From Populus alba (lineage: Eukaryota > Streptophyta > Magnoliopsida > Malpighiales > Salicaceae), in contig NC_133291.1 in assembly GCF_005239225.2 (NCBI RefSeq), positions 2,232,001-2,296,000 on the forward strand: a stretch of 64,000 nt of DNA. Reading direction: 5' to 3'. The notes beneath the pieces were generated by a model, which was given only the letters and a program-made list of their open reading frames with translations, did not search any database and was not told the DNA's origin. Of this stretch, positions 51,564 through 63,442 are shown piece by piece. Numbering within the stretch: position 1 is the first letter of the stretch; each line of letters begins with the position of its first letter. A program made the translations under genes and the position numbers.

Positions 51564-52378
51564 CTGGATCAGTGAGGAAAAGTAAAAAAAAATGGCAGTA
51601 AATTTCCTTGTCACTTTTCTCTCAACTAGTAAGCAACAAATTTATCAAAAGAAATGATAACAAATGCATCTTAACCATATTGACTATATTCCTCTAATGC
51701 AGTCATCGTCCATCAAATAGCACCATGAATTATGACACAAAAAACATAATAAAATAAGTGAAGTAAAATTTATCTTGTGAGATGAAAACCAAAATCAGCC
51801 CACTATCCCAGTATATATATATCGATTTCAGAAAAGAATGGAAAGCGATATTGCCGCCAAACAAATTCACCACAAAGCTATCAACTTCAATTAGCCTAAA
51901 AGGAAAGCAAGATAAAGACTAGAGCCTCATTAGCACAAGATAATAGCATACAGTAAATCAAATAAATGTGAACCAAGTTGTTTTAAACATTTATTTCACC
52001 GAGACATATTTTAGTTTACCATTTATATATAAAACCAAGTGCTTCATCGCCTAGTTTTTTCTCTAGAACGAAATCAACAAAACCTTCCTGATGAACAATA
52101 TCCACTATATTTACTATAGCATATTAACAGCTAGCCAACGAAGTAATTCGTCAACAAATTTCGCTTCTAGATTAACATTGAAGACAATTAACCTATGATC
52201 AACTCCAACAATTAGACTAATTAAAATTCACCCGGAAAACAAATATACAAAACAGAGTCAATTTCATTATAATTCAACCCCAGCACATAATCATGATAAA
52301 AAAATCCCGCAAAATAAATTCAAAATCAAATCCCTAGAAACAGCATAAAAACTCGATTATAAGAAAGGAGGAGATTAC
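51564..52378 (-). other. Probable 3'-UTR intron of UBL5
   Basis: On the minus strand a donor AT|GTAATCTCC begins at 52378, nine bases after the stop codon. A good acceptor, CACTGATCCAG, ends at 51564. The sequence beyond the acceptor (51563 downwards) is less T-rich than the intron. Predicted from splice signals and composition only. Confidence 0.45.
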
Positions 52379-52387
52379 ATGTTTGTT

Positions 52388-52609
52388 CTAGTTGTAGTAG
52401 AGCTCGAGGCCCATGCCATCATGAATCTCGTAATCCTTGAGGGTAATATGGTCTTTATAGATGTTGTACCACTTCTGGATCCGGATCTTCTCAGCTCGGG
52501 TACCGGTCTGTGCAGCCACGAGCTTCTTGAGGTCGCCGATCGTGTCGTCGTCGTTGCACTTCACTCTCACTTTCTTTCCCAAACGATCGTTCAACACCAC
52601 CTCCAACAT
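52388..52609 (-). CDS. UBL5: Ubiquitin-like protein 5 (UBL5/Hub1)
   Basis: A small ubiquitin-fold protein that binds spliceosome components non-covalently and influences pre-mRNA splicing in yeast, animals and plants. A single coding exon gives 73 aa, the family length. Motifs seen: [13 protein letters not shown] at residues 7-19, [16 protein letters not shown], and the C-terminal [15 protein letters not shown]. The two tyrosines before the last residue replace the di-glycine of ubiquitin, as expected for Hub1. The frame is open nine codons upstream, but MLEVVLNDR aligns exactly with the family start, so the ATG at 52609 is chosen. A telomere-box word (AAACCCTA, plus strand 52635-52642) lies just upstream of the start. 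Confidence 0.95.
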   Translation of the reverse strand: MLEVVLNDRLGKKVRVKCNDDDTIGDLKKLVAAQTGTRAEKIRIQKWYNIYKDHITLKDYEIHDGMGLELYYN

Positions 52610-52634
52610 CTTCAAAGAAATGATTGTCAAACCC

Positions 52635-52642
52635 AAACCCTA
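52635..52642. promoter_or_regulatory. Telo-box motif in the UBL5 leader or core promoter
   Basis: AAACCCTA on the plus strand, 26 bases upstream of the UBL5 ATG. In plants this word is frequent close to the starts of genes for translation and RNA machinery. Whether it acts here is unknown. Confidence 0.4.
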
Positions 52643-53011
52643 GACAGAAAGGACTTCTCTTCAATTGGAGCGATAACAAAACGAAACTGAATGGAAGGGA
52701 ATGCTTGGCGTGTTTGATTTTGTATTTGTTGGGAATTTCAATAGCCGGCTTGGGGCCTGGGCTGATTTCCGCGTTGACTCGAAAGCGATGTCGTTTATTG
52801 CGATATTTTTACAGTCTTTAATTATAGGGTGTCTGGTCAGATTGGTGGGCGCCAGGGGTGTTCAAGCTTTATACGTAATGTTTACATTACCTAACTACAT
52901 CCAACGAGTAAAAATCGGATAATATAAATATTATATATGATAGTAGATTAAGATAATTAATAAAATAGATATTATGAGTAAGTGTGAGTTTAGATTTTTA
53001 AAAATTCACTC

Positions 53012-53034
53012 AACCTAACCTAACCTAACCTAAC
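53012..53034 (+). repeat. Short tandem repeat of CCTAA
   Basis: About four and a half copies of a 5-base unit (AACCT). It resembles but is not the plant telomere repeat CCCTAAA. Confidence 0.75.
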
Positions 53035-53900
53035 ACATGTAGCTAAATAAAATAATTTGAGTTCTTCATATAAATAATATTTTTTCTTTTCTCTTTGTGT
53101 TTTTTTCTTTTGCTTTCACATTCACGACCACTTCTTGTTTTTTAATCTTTTTTTATTTCTCGCTGCTCATTTGAAGTTTGATTCGATGAAATAATAATAT
53201 ATTTTACAATTCTAATTTTTTTGTTTGATAAGCAGTGTAATCAAGAAATAATGAGAAAAAAAATGAAATTTTCAATAATTCATATTAAACTTTTATTTTC
53301 ATATTAGAGTTACAAATCTATAAAACACTTTATAATCTTTTATTTGCCTTTGTATCGTACTGTGATTTGATGGTCTGATGATAAAGAGTTTGATTATAAT
53401 TTTTATACTGTTTTGTTTTTATATGAAAATTATGATGGTTTTCATGATGTCTCTGCATCTAATTTGTGAATCTCTGTAATAACTAAAAAAAAAATTTAGC
53501 CAAGCTTGATATATCAAATCCACTATGATTAAAAAAGAGTGATTGAGTTGAATTTATATTTTATGAAATATCAAAAATTAGATGGGATACAATTATATAT
53601 CAAAACCCAACCCCCTGTATCCATAAACACAAATACTTTATGTAGTTGCTAGTTGGATCTTTTAGTAACAATGTGTTTGAATGTATAGTTTTGATCGAAC
53701 TTCTAAACATTTTTTTAGTGTATTTAAAATAGTTTATTGTTCTAGTTTTAAATTTTATATTCAAAATATTTTTTATATCAGTTTTTTTTTATTAAAATCA
53801 TCTAGAAACATTAATTTATTATTTTATTAAAAAATTAAGCTATTTTTTAATCATGATAATCTATATTTTCGGTGAAATAGTTAATTATATACACATAATA

Positions 53901-54140
53901 TGTGCTAAGAAATTATATAAATCATATCCTAAAATTTCATATAATAACTCAAGTTATGAAGTTAAGATATTTACTTGATATTGTATCAGAATCTTATTAA
54001 TTAAACGATTACGAGTTTGAATCATATTCCTTTTATTTTATTTAATAAAAAATAAATATAAGATAGTATAAACTTATACAAATTTCATATCCATCAAATT
54101 TTAATTTAAAAAATATATATTAAAGAATTATATAAATAAA
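53901..54140 (+). mobile_element. Decayed TRIM-like element, third copy
   Basis: A left terminal repeat at 53901-53980 (starts TGTGCTAAGAAATTATATAA, ends TTGATA) is followed at once by TTGTATCAGAATC at the primer-site position. Then come ACGAGTTTGAATC and TTTAATAAAAA, equivalents of ACGAGTTCGAATC and TTTGATAAAAA in the intact copy. About 135 bp after the left repeat, TTAAAGAATTATATAAAT marks the start of a right repeat that soon decays. Confidence 0.6.
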
Positions 54141-54615
54141 AACAAACAATAATGATTTAAGTTTTTAACCTGCATTTTCCTTTTCGTCAAATAACCACCT
54201 TTTCTCCACACCCCTTCCTTTGCCGGTTTACCCTTCTCCATCTATACACGGTTCTTCTCCATGAGGTGATTTTTCAAAAACATTGCCGAGGAATCCTGGG
54301 TGGCTCAAAAATCAACGAAAACATTTAAAGGACGAGGAATGTTAATAATTATATGTATCCCTGACGTCGTCTTCATACTACACGGGACGAAAGCACATGA
54401 TGCCATACAGGCAATCTTCCCTTCTAATGTTCTAGCCAATTTTCTTTTGTTGATCCAATGGATATTTTGTCTAGAAAATAATAAAATGACATGTGAAAAA
54501 ATATTATATATAAATATAAAAGTGCATGAAAGTAAAAAATTATTAAAAATGTAAATGAAAGAATACGTGATATCCAAATTAAGTAATACTTTTTTATTTT
54601 TCAACAACCCTTTTT

Positions 54616-54619
<4 letters not shown>

Positions 54620-54650
<31 letters not shown>
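54620..54650. repeat. (TA)n microsatellite
   Basis: About 15 uninterrupted TA units. Confidence 0.95.
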
Positions 54651-54653
<3 letters not shown>

Positions 54654-54877
54654 TTTTCTAATAATTTTGATATAATAATATTAAAAATTAATTTTTTTTA
54701 AAAAAATAAAATACATCCAAAAACAAAACTACATCACTCTCCCACAATATCTTAATACATTTCAGTTTTATATTCCTCATGTTTTTTGCATGGATAAAAC
54801 TATAAAATTTACAACTCGAGTTAAAATCTTATATTTGAGCTTCAAGAACTGATTATTCTGTGCATATATGAGAAAAG

Positions 54878-54908
<31 letters not shown>

Positions 54909-55467
54909 TATTTTTAAAATTTATTTAAATATAATTTTAACCAAAACACCTAGTCACAAGAAATAGTTTGATATTGTGTTTCATTTTATTTTTAATTGAT
55001 TATTGAGAAAAATTATCTAGTTAGTTAAACCATGTATGTTGTTTTTTACATAACCATACATATAATTATATTTTCAATTTTATTTTTATAAAAAACTAAA
55101 ATAATATATTTTTTATTTATAAAAACATAATTTTTATTTATTTTGCATATAAAAACTCATCTCTTTTATATTAAAAAGAATAATTAAAAACATTCTTTTT
55201 AAAATCTATTTTTTAATCACAACCCAACGTAAAACGGTAAAAGTATAAGCACGCGACATCATTCACCATAGCATCCTTCGCGGTGTTAAGAAAAAAAAAG
55301 GAATAAATCCATAGCATCTAACTTGTGTTTTTTTTTTTTTTTAAATTATTATTACTATTAACGTTCCATTTTCATCAATTTCTCCGTCACCCATCCTCTC
55401 TCTCTCTCTCTGTCTTTAGACTCCCAACAACCAAAATCAGCATCACCGCCAGTAACCGTCAAAGAAA

Positions 55468-58400
55468 ATGGCAGGTAAGTAGAATTGAATCCCACTTCTC
55501 ATTTCCCTCGCAGTAATCAAATTCAAGCAATCATAGAAACTGAATCGAATTCTACAACCTGATTTCACTCTATAAGCACAGTGACCACCAACCTCTCTAA
55601 CTTTGCTGAATCGATTTTTATTTTTTGGAATTGTGGTTGTGAGTGCAGCAGTGTGCGAGAAGATTGTTGAAAATGTAATTTTAGCAAAGAATAGGGTGTT
55701 GACGACAAATCAATACAACCAAAGGGACTGTTGTTCTGCGGCGGCCCCTTATAACCACCGCAACTTCCTTTCCTTCCACGGAGGGAAAAAGTTATTACCA
55801 AAATACCACTGTGGTTTCGTTAACCGTCGAAATATTTACTGCAATGGTCTGTACTGCTCTGTTGTAGACTCTCATTTTCCCAGATTGATCATTGCATGAA
55901 AATTCTTGTGTCTTTTGATCGTGTTCTGTGTATGTAAACAACATGCTTTTGTTTTTCCTGTTTGTGATGGAAACAGATGCTGTTGCACTATAACTCTGAT
56001 TTGTTACTGTGAGTTTGCAATAATTTTTACACATTCCCTGCTTTTGGTCTTTCTTGCAGCTGCTCCGTCGACGACTGCGGTGCCATATCTGGAGAAGGTG
56101 GATTTTATGAAGCTTCAGAATGGAAGGTGAGGATTTTCTGTGGTTAAAGGCATAATTTTAGAATTATTTGGTGGAAATTGTTTATTTACTGTCCGGGTTT
56201 TAAAAGTATTATTTATGCTTCATGCTTGGAAGTTGGAACCAAGCTAACGTTAGTGTTAATTGGAAGTGGTTGAACTTGGAGCTTGTGCTTGTATTATCTC
56301 ATAATGTGAACATAGTGATATTCGAGGTGTGGCTGTTGCTGGCGTTGAGGGAGAACCTGTTACCCTCACTGAACCAGTTACAGAAGCAATAGCAGCAGCC
56401 TTTTCCGCGTGGTTACTGGAAATGAAGAGGGCTGATGCATCCAAACCTTTGAGAGTGTCTGTTGGCCATGATTCCCGCATATCTGCACAGGTGTTGCAGG
56501 TAGTTATTGTTTTTCCTCTTGTGCATTGATCTACTGGCTATTTGGAACCATTTACAAACAATTTTGAAGTCTTTTCTTCTCTTCCATCCTGATTGGTCAA
56601 CTGTTCTATGGTTCTTTTTTAAGCTCATATGATGCTTGTGTTATTGGCATTCATGAAACATGCTTGTAGAGTTCTGCTCTGAACCATCAACTCCCTCTTA
56701 TGAAGAAATTAGGTCCAACAAAGAGGAAGATGCTTTCTTCTGACTGGATTCATCAAGTTACTTTGTTTAGGTTATGCAATTGATGTTTAGTTGTTTATAC
56801 TTTTCACTGTAAATTCTCTCTCTTTTTTTTCCATCTGTGAATAATAGTAGTTGCTAATTTTACCTATGCTAAAAATGCCATTCAAACAGCAAAAAATATA
56901 ATCTTTTTGAAAGAGTGTTACTCTGAATACATCTACCATGCAGTGTTAGAGCTATTATTTCATGGAATATCCACATCTACTAATATAAATTGCTGAAATT
57001 TAATGGTTTAACTTGCAGGATGCAGTTTCTCAAGGTATTGCTGGTGCAGGCCTGGATGTTGTTCAATATGGGTGGGTTTATGATTTCCCATCTTATTTGA
57101 TTTTCTAGCAATTGTTTTCATCTTACTGTTCATGGCCTTCTCTTTGATATTCCAAGCTCAATGATATTGGGCCAAAAATCTCTTTGGCTGGATCTTGTGA
57201 TGGCCTTTTCAGGGAAGACAGCTTATATGGCTTTTTCCTCCTCTAGGAAGATTATGATGGATCTTAGCGGTGGCTAAGACATGGTTTAACCATTGTTCCT
57301 TCATGATTTATTCTCAACTTTTGTAGCATCTTACGTTTTGCAGACTGGCATCTACCCCTGGAATGTTTAATAGCACACTAACTGAAGACTTCATGATTTA
57401 CTCTCAACTTTTGTAGCATCTTACCTTTTGCAGACTGGCATCTACCCCTGCAATGTTTAATAGCACACTAACTGAAGATGAGGCTTTTTTATGTCCTGTT
57501 GATGGGGCTATAATGATTACAGGTAACTGGTTGATTTTCTGTTAGATTAAGTTGGCCTATTATAATTGTGGGATTTGGAAATGGCCCTTGTAATGTTGCC
57601 ATTTTTGTTGCTTGAACTTTTGTGCAAACCTTGCTTTACTTTGGATCATGTTAATAGACTTTCTGACTATCTTTCACCTGATCAAATTTTTGGTTGATGT
57701 TATTTTGCAAATAGCTAGTCATCTTCCTTACAACAGAAATGGGTTCAAATTCTTCACAAATGCTGGTGGGCTTGGGAAGGCTGATATCAAAATCATTCTA
57801 GAGCGTGCTGCAGACATTTATAAGAGCTTCACAGATCAAGGTTTAATGAAGTCAAAACGGAAAGCTTCTGAATCCATAAAAAGACTTGATTACATGACTG
57901 TGTATACATCTGATCTTGTGAAGGCAGTCCGCAAAGCTGCAGAAAATATAGGTAAATGTTCTGAAACAGTTACAAAACCATATTCCAGGATTAAATTCTG
58001 TTACCCATGGTGTGAAACACAAATTGGTAAATTTGGGAATGCTACGGTCATCAAATATTTCTGTTTTGCTTCATTAGGAGACTCTCTGGACCTTGGTCCA
58101 CATGCTAGGCAGTGATCCTCTTGCTTTCTCTAAACCCCAACTCATTTCAGGATTTGAACACGACTAAAAATCCCAAGTTTAACCACTGGGTTTTTCCCTT
58201 ATAGTCTTTTTTTTAAGAAAATATTTTGCATTTTCTTGGAGATGTTTTGCATGAGATTTCTACTTCATTGTTACTGGTACTTGTTTAATTTATTTTTTTC
58301 CAATTGCCTGTTAAGGTGGTGTGATCCCATTTGCTAATTGTTGATTGGAAATTGTTAAACTTTTAGAGAAGCCATTGGAGGGATTCCATATTGTTGTTGA

Positions 58401-60977
58401 TGCTGGAAATGGAGCAGGAGGATTTTTTGCTGTAAGTCATATTGTGATTTATTTAGCTTTCTTCTGTTCGTATAAAATTTTAGTGTTCTCATTTGTTACA
58501 AAATCTATACTTGATGTACATTTAGTGCTTCCCAGTAATTAACTTTCTGAACACTACTGCCTCTGTTATCGTCGGCATTTAACCAAGTGTCTTGAATCTT
58601 CATAGTCCAGACTGTGGCAACACAATCCACAACATATATGCAGTTACTTTGTTAAAGAACTTCCTTCCATTTCCATTATTCAACCTTTTCATCACCTTGT
58701 CGTCAAATATGCTAACATTTCAGATGGTTTTCCAGGAAAAAGTTCTTCAGCCTCTAGGAGCTATCACCTCTGGCAGTCAGTTTTTGGAACCAGATGGTAA
58801 TGTTGATGTCCGAAATTTTTTATGGCTATTGATATGCAAATTCTTTATGTAGTAATACTAAAATGACTTTTCAAAACAGGTATGTTTCCAAATCATATTC
58901 CCAATCCAGAGGACAAGACAGCAATGAAGGCTATCACCCAGGCAGTCCTTGAGAACAAGGCTGATTTGGGGATCATATTTGATACTGATGTTGACAGGTA
59001 TTTTAATCATCTCAATCTGTCCAATCATATAGCACATTCATGTATCAGCTCTTTTTTCAATGTAAAATCATTTCCTGTAGATCTGCTGCTGTTGATTCCA
59101 TTGGTCGTGAGTTCAACCGGAATCGTCTGATTGCCTTGATGTCTGCCATTGTTCTAGAGGAAGTAAGAGCTTCATACTTGATTTGTCTCAAGTGCTACTG
59201 TTTTCATATACAACTTGTGTCCATTTCTCTTTTCCCCGCCAAATTCATTATCAATTTGGCCCTTTGTGTTTTCCATTTAGCATCCGGGAACAACCATTGT
59301 TACAGACAGTGTGACTTCAGATGGCCTGACAACATTTATCGAAAAGAAACTCGGTATGCAGAAAACTAAAATGACACATTGTTTATTCTCTGTACATGAA
59401 TATGCTTATAACTGCAGTCCTTTTTAGGGGGGAAGCACCATCGGTTCAAAAGAGGCTATAAAAATGTCATTGATGAGGCTGTTCGTCTGGTAAGTTGAGA
59501 TGCCAAATTTTTTACTTGGTAATTTTTGGGACAGTTTAATGAAGAAATAAACCAAATAGGGAAATTTTGGGTATGCAGTCTTGATTGTTGGACTGGTAAA
59601 GATGATAACGTTATAGTACTGGCTGGATGGAGTTTCAAACCACACGGAATATGATGTTGGTGTTTCTGAAGGTTGTATGCAAATCAGTATGAAAGTAGTT
59701 TCCTTGAGGAAATTGTTATTGAATGATAACCTTACTAATGGTGACTGAATTTGTTCAGGGTGTTTCTGATTTGCTTTTTGTTTGAAATGCTAAAATCTTT
59801 GTTAGATCTTCATCGTCTATTGTATATGGTCCATATCATATCGTTTTGAACAGGTTTATAGGATCTTGTCTTCAGTGAGCTAGAGTTCAATAAATTTCTT
59901 CATGTCGATTTTAGTATAACAACTTTCAACAGCATGTCTTGTTCTGCCTTTGGTATTTAGATAGTCTCAGTGCCATTATATAACAATTTGGATGATCTTC
60001 TTGCTTTATAAATTCTCAAACAAATGTGTTCACATTGCTCGCAGAACTCTGTTGGTGAGGAATCACATCTGGCCATTGAAACCAGTGGCCACGGAGCTCT
60101 GAGAGAAAACCACTGGCTTGATGATGGAGCATACCTCATGGTAGGCTTTATATGAAACAGAGCAAGGTTAAGCTTGTTTGGCTTATTGTATTGTCAATTT
60201 ATTGCTTAACTTTCATCTTTGCCGTTTTCTGTTTATCCATGCAGGTTAAAGTTTTAAATAAACTGGCTTCAGCTATAGCTTCTGGAATTGCTGGTGGCAG
60301 CAAAGTTTTGACTGATCTGGTAGAGGGTCTGCAGGAACCAGGAGTAGCTGTGGAATTGAGATTGAAAATCGATCAGAACCATCCAGATCTTAAAGGAGGG
60401 TACGGTTTTCTGCATGGCTTGTCACATTTCTATATTATTTTGCTGTGGTGTAACTGATCACTTAGAACTTCCAGATCTTTCCGAGAATATGGAGAGGCAG
60501 TGCTGCAACTTTTGGAGAATCATATAGAGTCGGATCCAAAGCTTCAGAAAGCTCCTGTTAACTATGAAGGGGTGAGTTTGACACAGATCAAAATCATGTA
60601 GGATGTATTGAAGTGCCTGTGACTAGTGATTTGACATCAAGTGTCATGCTCTCAAGGCATCACGATAAATTCTCTCCTGTCCTTATTCCCCTTTCCCTTT
60701 CTTAAACAGGTTCGAGCTTCTGGTTTTGGTGGGTGGTTCCTTCTTAGACTCTCACTTCATGATCCCGTTCTTCCCCTTAACATCGAGGTAGAAAACATTC
60801 TTTCATTTTCTGCATCAACTGCAACTGTTATCTCTCTATATATAGCAACTAAAAGTAACTGCGCTTCAGGCAACTAGCCATGAAGATGCTGTGAAACTTG
60901 GACTCGCTGTGTCTTCTGCTGTCAAGGAATTCCATGCATTGGATACGTCTGCCTTGGATAAGTTTATCCAAACATAA
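55468..60977 (+). CDS. Phosphohexomutase (phosphoglucomutase/phosphomannomutase superfamily), probably plastid
   Basis: Alpha-D-phosphohexomutases move phosphate between C1 and C6 of sugar phosphates; the substrate of this plant subgroup (Arabidopsis At1g70820 type) is not shown by the sequence. Exons: 55468-55474, 55649-55846, 56060-56126, 56316-56499, 57019-57071, 57434-57522, 57715-57951, 58367-58431, 58736-58796, 58880-58997, 59081-59162, 59281-59353, 59428-59489, 60045-60140, 60245-60399, 60475-60571, 60710-60787, 60870-60977; 609 aa. The N-terminal ~70 residues, lacking family similarity, look like a transit peptide. Phosphoserine loop: TASHLPYNRNGFK (S201). Metal loop: DTDVDR (355-360). 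Sugar loop: ETSGHGAL (444 on). The phosphate-binding loop reads RASGFGGWF (550 on) instead of the usual RxSGTEP. Exon 6 lies behind a 90-bp tandem duplication. Family secure; location and substrate inferred. Confidence 0.92.
57299..57478 (+). repeat. 90-bp tandem duplication across the intron 5/exon 6 boundary
   Basis: Copies at 57299-57388 and 57389-57478 differ at only 3 of 90 positions. Each holds the end of the intron with a TTTTGCAG acceptor and the first 45 bases of exon 6 (coding LASTP-MFNSTLTED). Only the second copy continues into the rest of the exon. Confidence 0.95.
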
Positions 60978-61614
60978 TTAGTTGAGTTTCGAGTTGCAGC
61001 CTTTCAGTTTCCATGTGCAAGACTTTTTGTTGAAGTCGGCATCCCTTCAGAGTGGGTTATCTGCGGAGATGCAAAACACCGGGTGCTTCGGAGTCTTTCT
61101 CGTTAAATCGGATTTTGATGAGATATTAATAAAATATTGAGTGACAAGCCTTTTGTCCATAATAATAAATTGCAGTCTTTGGTTGAACATGCTATTTGAA
61201 TTCCTATCCTGTTCCTCAATTGCGTTAATATTGGCTTCTGTATAGTTTCGAGGGCCCCAAAAAAGAGTTAATAAAGTAAATCGTTAATCGGGCAAGCAAA
61301 AATTATGATTGAATTGAGGAAGGGACAGCAGCTAGAAAAACAAGCAGCAGATTTGAGTTAGGAGGCGACAAAGTGCCAGGCAAAGTGAATCATGTTTTCT
61401 GAAATAGTTCCAAAAGCTTTACAAAAAGGCCATCTATCACACAAACGGGCACACGGTAGACATTGCAGGCATCATAAATACAGCACTATGAGATCCTTGA
61501 AATCCCTTTAAGATCCAGCACATATACAAGATTATACGAGGCGGTTCAATTATCCTACTTCCAATTTTTCCTACACGATTTACCTTATCAATTCTTCGTG
61601 TGCTCCTAAAAATT
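60978..61614. other. Convergent 3' ends of the phosphohexomutase and GNAT genes
   Basis: 637 bases between two facing stop codons. An AATAAA at 61128-61133 is a likely polyadenylation signal for the phosphohexomutase gene. No other feature is seen. Confidence 0.6.
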
Positions 61615-63442
61615 CTATGTGGTGATTGGGGTGTTTAGAAGCTTCATCATGAAGTTGAATTTGATATCTGGTGAGGTCTTAGGCTGGGGCCAGCTTGCAC
61701 CTTCTGGTACCTTAATACATTTGAAACCCTGCCCTTTATACAGTTTTGTAGCTCCAGGATTATTCAAATCACAGTGCAACGCAATGGAACGGCAGCCCCA
61801 GCTCCTAGCTTGAGCCTCTGCCTTCGCTATTAGTCTTTTAGCTATCCCCTTCCGACGAAATCTCTCCCGAACAGCAACATTGGATATATATGCAATCCCA
61901 GTCCTGTGGCAGAAGCATGCATGTCACATTTGTAGGCATGAAATTTAAGAAACTATTTGCATAATGCAACTGAAGTAATCTATAGGCAAAAGAAGCAAGT
62001 AAAAGAAACTAAGTGGATATAAATAATGCTCATCAGATCATTTGTATTAGGGTTGTCTTTGCTTATGATTCCTTGTTTCAGCATGAACACGGAACGATCA
62101 GCAAAGATTGTCTGAAAAGTATTTCTCAAAAAACTCTCGGTCCACCAAACATAGAGACGGTGGACAGCAAGTTTTCAGCAGTTAATTCTCTTTGAATAGC
62201 TAGGACAACAAAACAGCTGTGCCATTTGGTAAGAGCAAAAAACTCACCTTCTCTGCCTGAGTGGGCCTTTCCTTGGAAGAAAGTCGGCAACAGTGTCCAC
62301 AGTCAATATCCCAGTAACATAGCCTCGATTGAGACTGAACTTCCCATCAAAACCTCCAATTTTGAAATCTTCAATTCCAATATAGAAAGTTTGATCAACT
62401 GAGCTACCTATGACAGCAACCAGACAGGTTCTTCTGCAGCCATTTGGTATACTGAATCCTGATAGCATGGCTGCCAGCCTGTCAACCCTCAGCACAAAAT
62501 CTAGAGGGAAGGAATATTCAGGAAAGAAGGAACTGCAGTGAGTCTCAGCCACTTCCCAACAATCCTCCAACCGCGCTTCCCTTACAACTATCTCCGGAGA
62601 TACAGTAGGATAAAATTCAGCCACTTGACTTGCTCTGCATAGTCCTACACTCAATGACCAGAATCGTCCAAATGAACTTTAGGGAACAGATTCTACGCAA
62701 GCAGATGATAAAAGATACCATATTCTGACGATTTTTTTTGACAAGCAGTCTTACTAGCACATACTAGCACAAAAGAAGGGGTCTTGTTTTCATAAAGTTG
62801 TTAAATAATTTTTTATTCACAGAGAAGCCCAGCAAGCCATTGGCTACGCTACCCATGGGAGGATAGCCTTCCCTTGCTTTGCCCCTCCCATCTCAAATTA
62901 AAGCAGGATTCAATCCTAGATCGTTTGTTATCTGTGATTTTACTATCTAGATTAGCTAACACCATCAGTTGTAATAATATATTGGAAGTCTCACAATTAA
63001 CTACAGTTTTTATCAATTCTGATAGCTAGATTATATCAAGTCAAAATATATCAAGAATTGAAATCAATCAGAATTACAAATAGATCAGGGATCATAACAA
63101 CCAGTTAGTCAACAAAATATTGATTACAGGTCAACTGTTGAAACAACAACACGGTAAAGCATAAATATAAAACACAAAAAGGAATGATAACCAACAAAAG
63201 ATAATCCACAGTAACTTCGAATCCAGCAAGAAATGAAAGAAAAGCTTAAAAGGGTAAGAGATTTTACCTGATTTGGGGAGAGAAGAGAGAGCGAGTTCAT
63301 TTCGAGAAACCCTTGTTGAAGAAGAAGTAAAAAAATACTGATTTTGTTGTTGTCGTTGTTGTTTTTGTTTCTTGAGATTGAAATTAAGGTGGTTGTTTAT
63401 GGATGTTGGAGATACTGAGAATCCCAACGGTATTGACCGCAT
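61615..63442 (-). CDS. GNAT-family N-acetyltransferase, probably plastid
   Basis: GCN5-related acetyltransferases move acetyl from acetyl-CoA to an amine; plant plastid members acetylate protein N-termini and lysines. Exons on the minus strand: 63442-63268, 62644-62248, 61903-61615; 286 aa. Residues 1-65 are rich in Ser, Asn, Gln and Lys (MRSIPLGFSVSPTS, KKQKQQRQQQNQ), consistent with a transit peptide. The GNAT fold follows: VVREARLEDCWEVAETHCSS, then YISNVAVRERFRRKGIAKRL (196-215) with the acetyl-CoA loop R-R-K-G-I-A (207-212), then LHCDLNNPGATKLYKGQGF with the Asn and Tyr typical of motif B. The frame continues 60 codons upstream to another ATG (63622), but that stretch is purine-rich and leader-like, so MRSIPLG is preferred. 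It resembles the Arabidopsis plastid GNAT group; the exact member is not assigned. Confidence 0.9.

Larger units (their letters stand above)
52650..55440. other. Intergenic region between UBL5 and the phosphohexomutase gene
   Basis: Head-to-head spacer of about 2.8 kb, so it should hold both promoters. It contains a CCTAA-type short tandem repeat (53012-53034), a decayed TRIM-like copy (53901-54140), a TA microsatellite (54620-54650) and several AT-rich tracts. A CT run at about 55398-55413 lies just before the phosphohexomutase start. No gene is seen. Confidence 0.55.

Noticed and set aside
53012..53034. Interstitial telomere repeat
   Set aside because: The unit is CCTAA (5 bases), not the plant CCCTAAA, and there are fewer than five copies.
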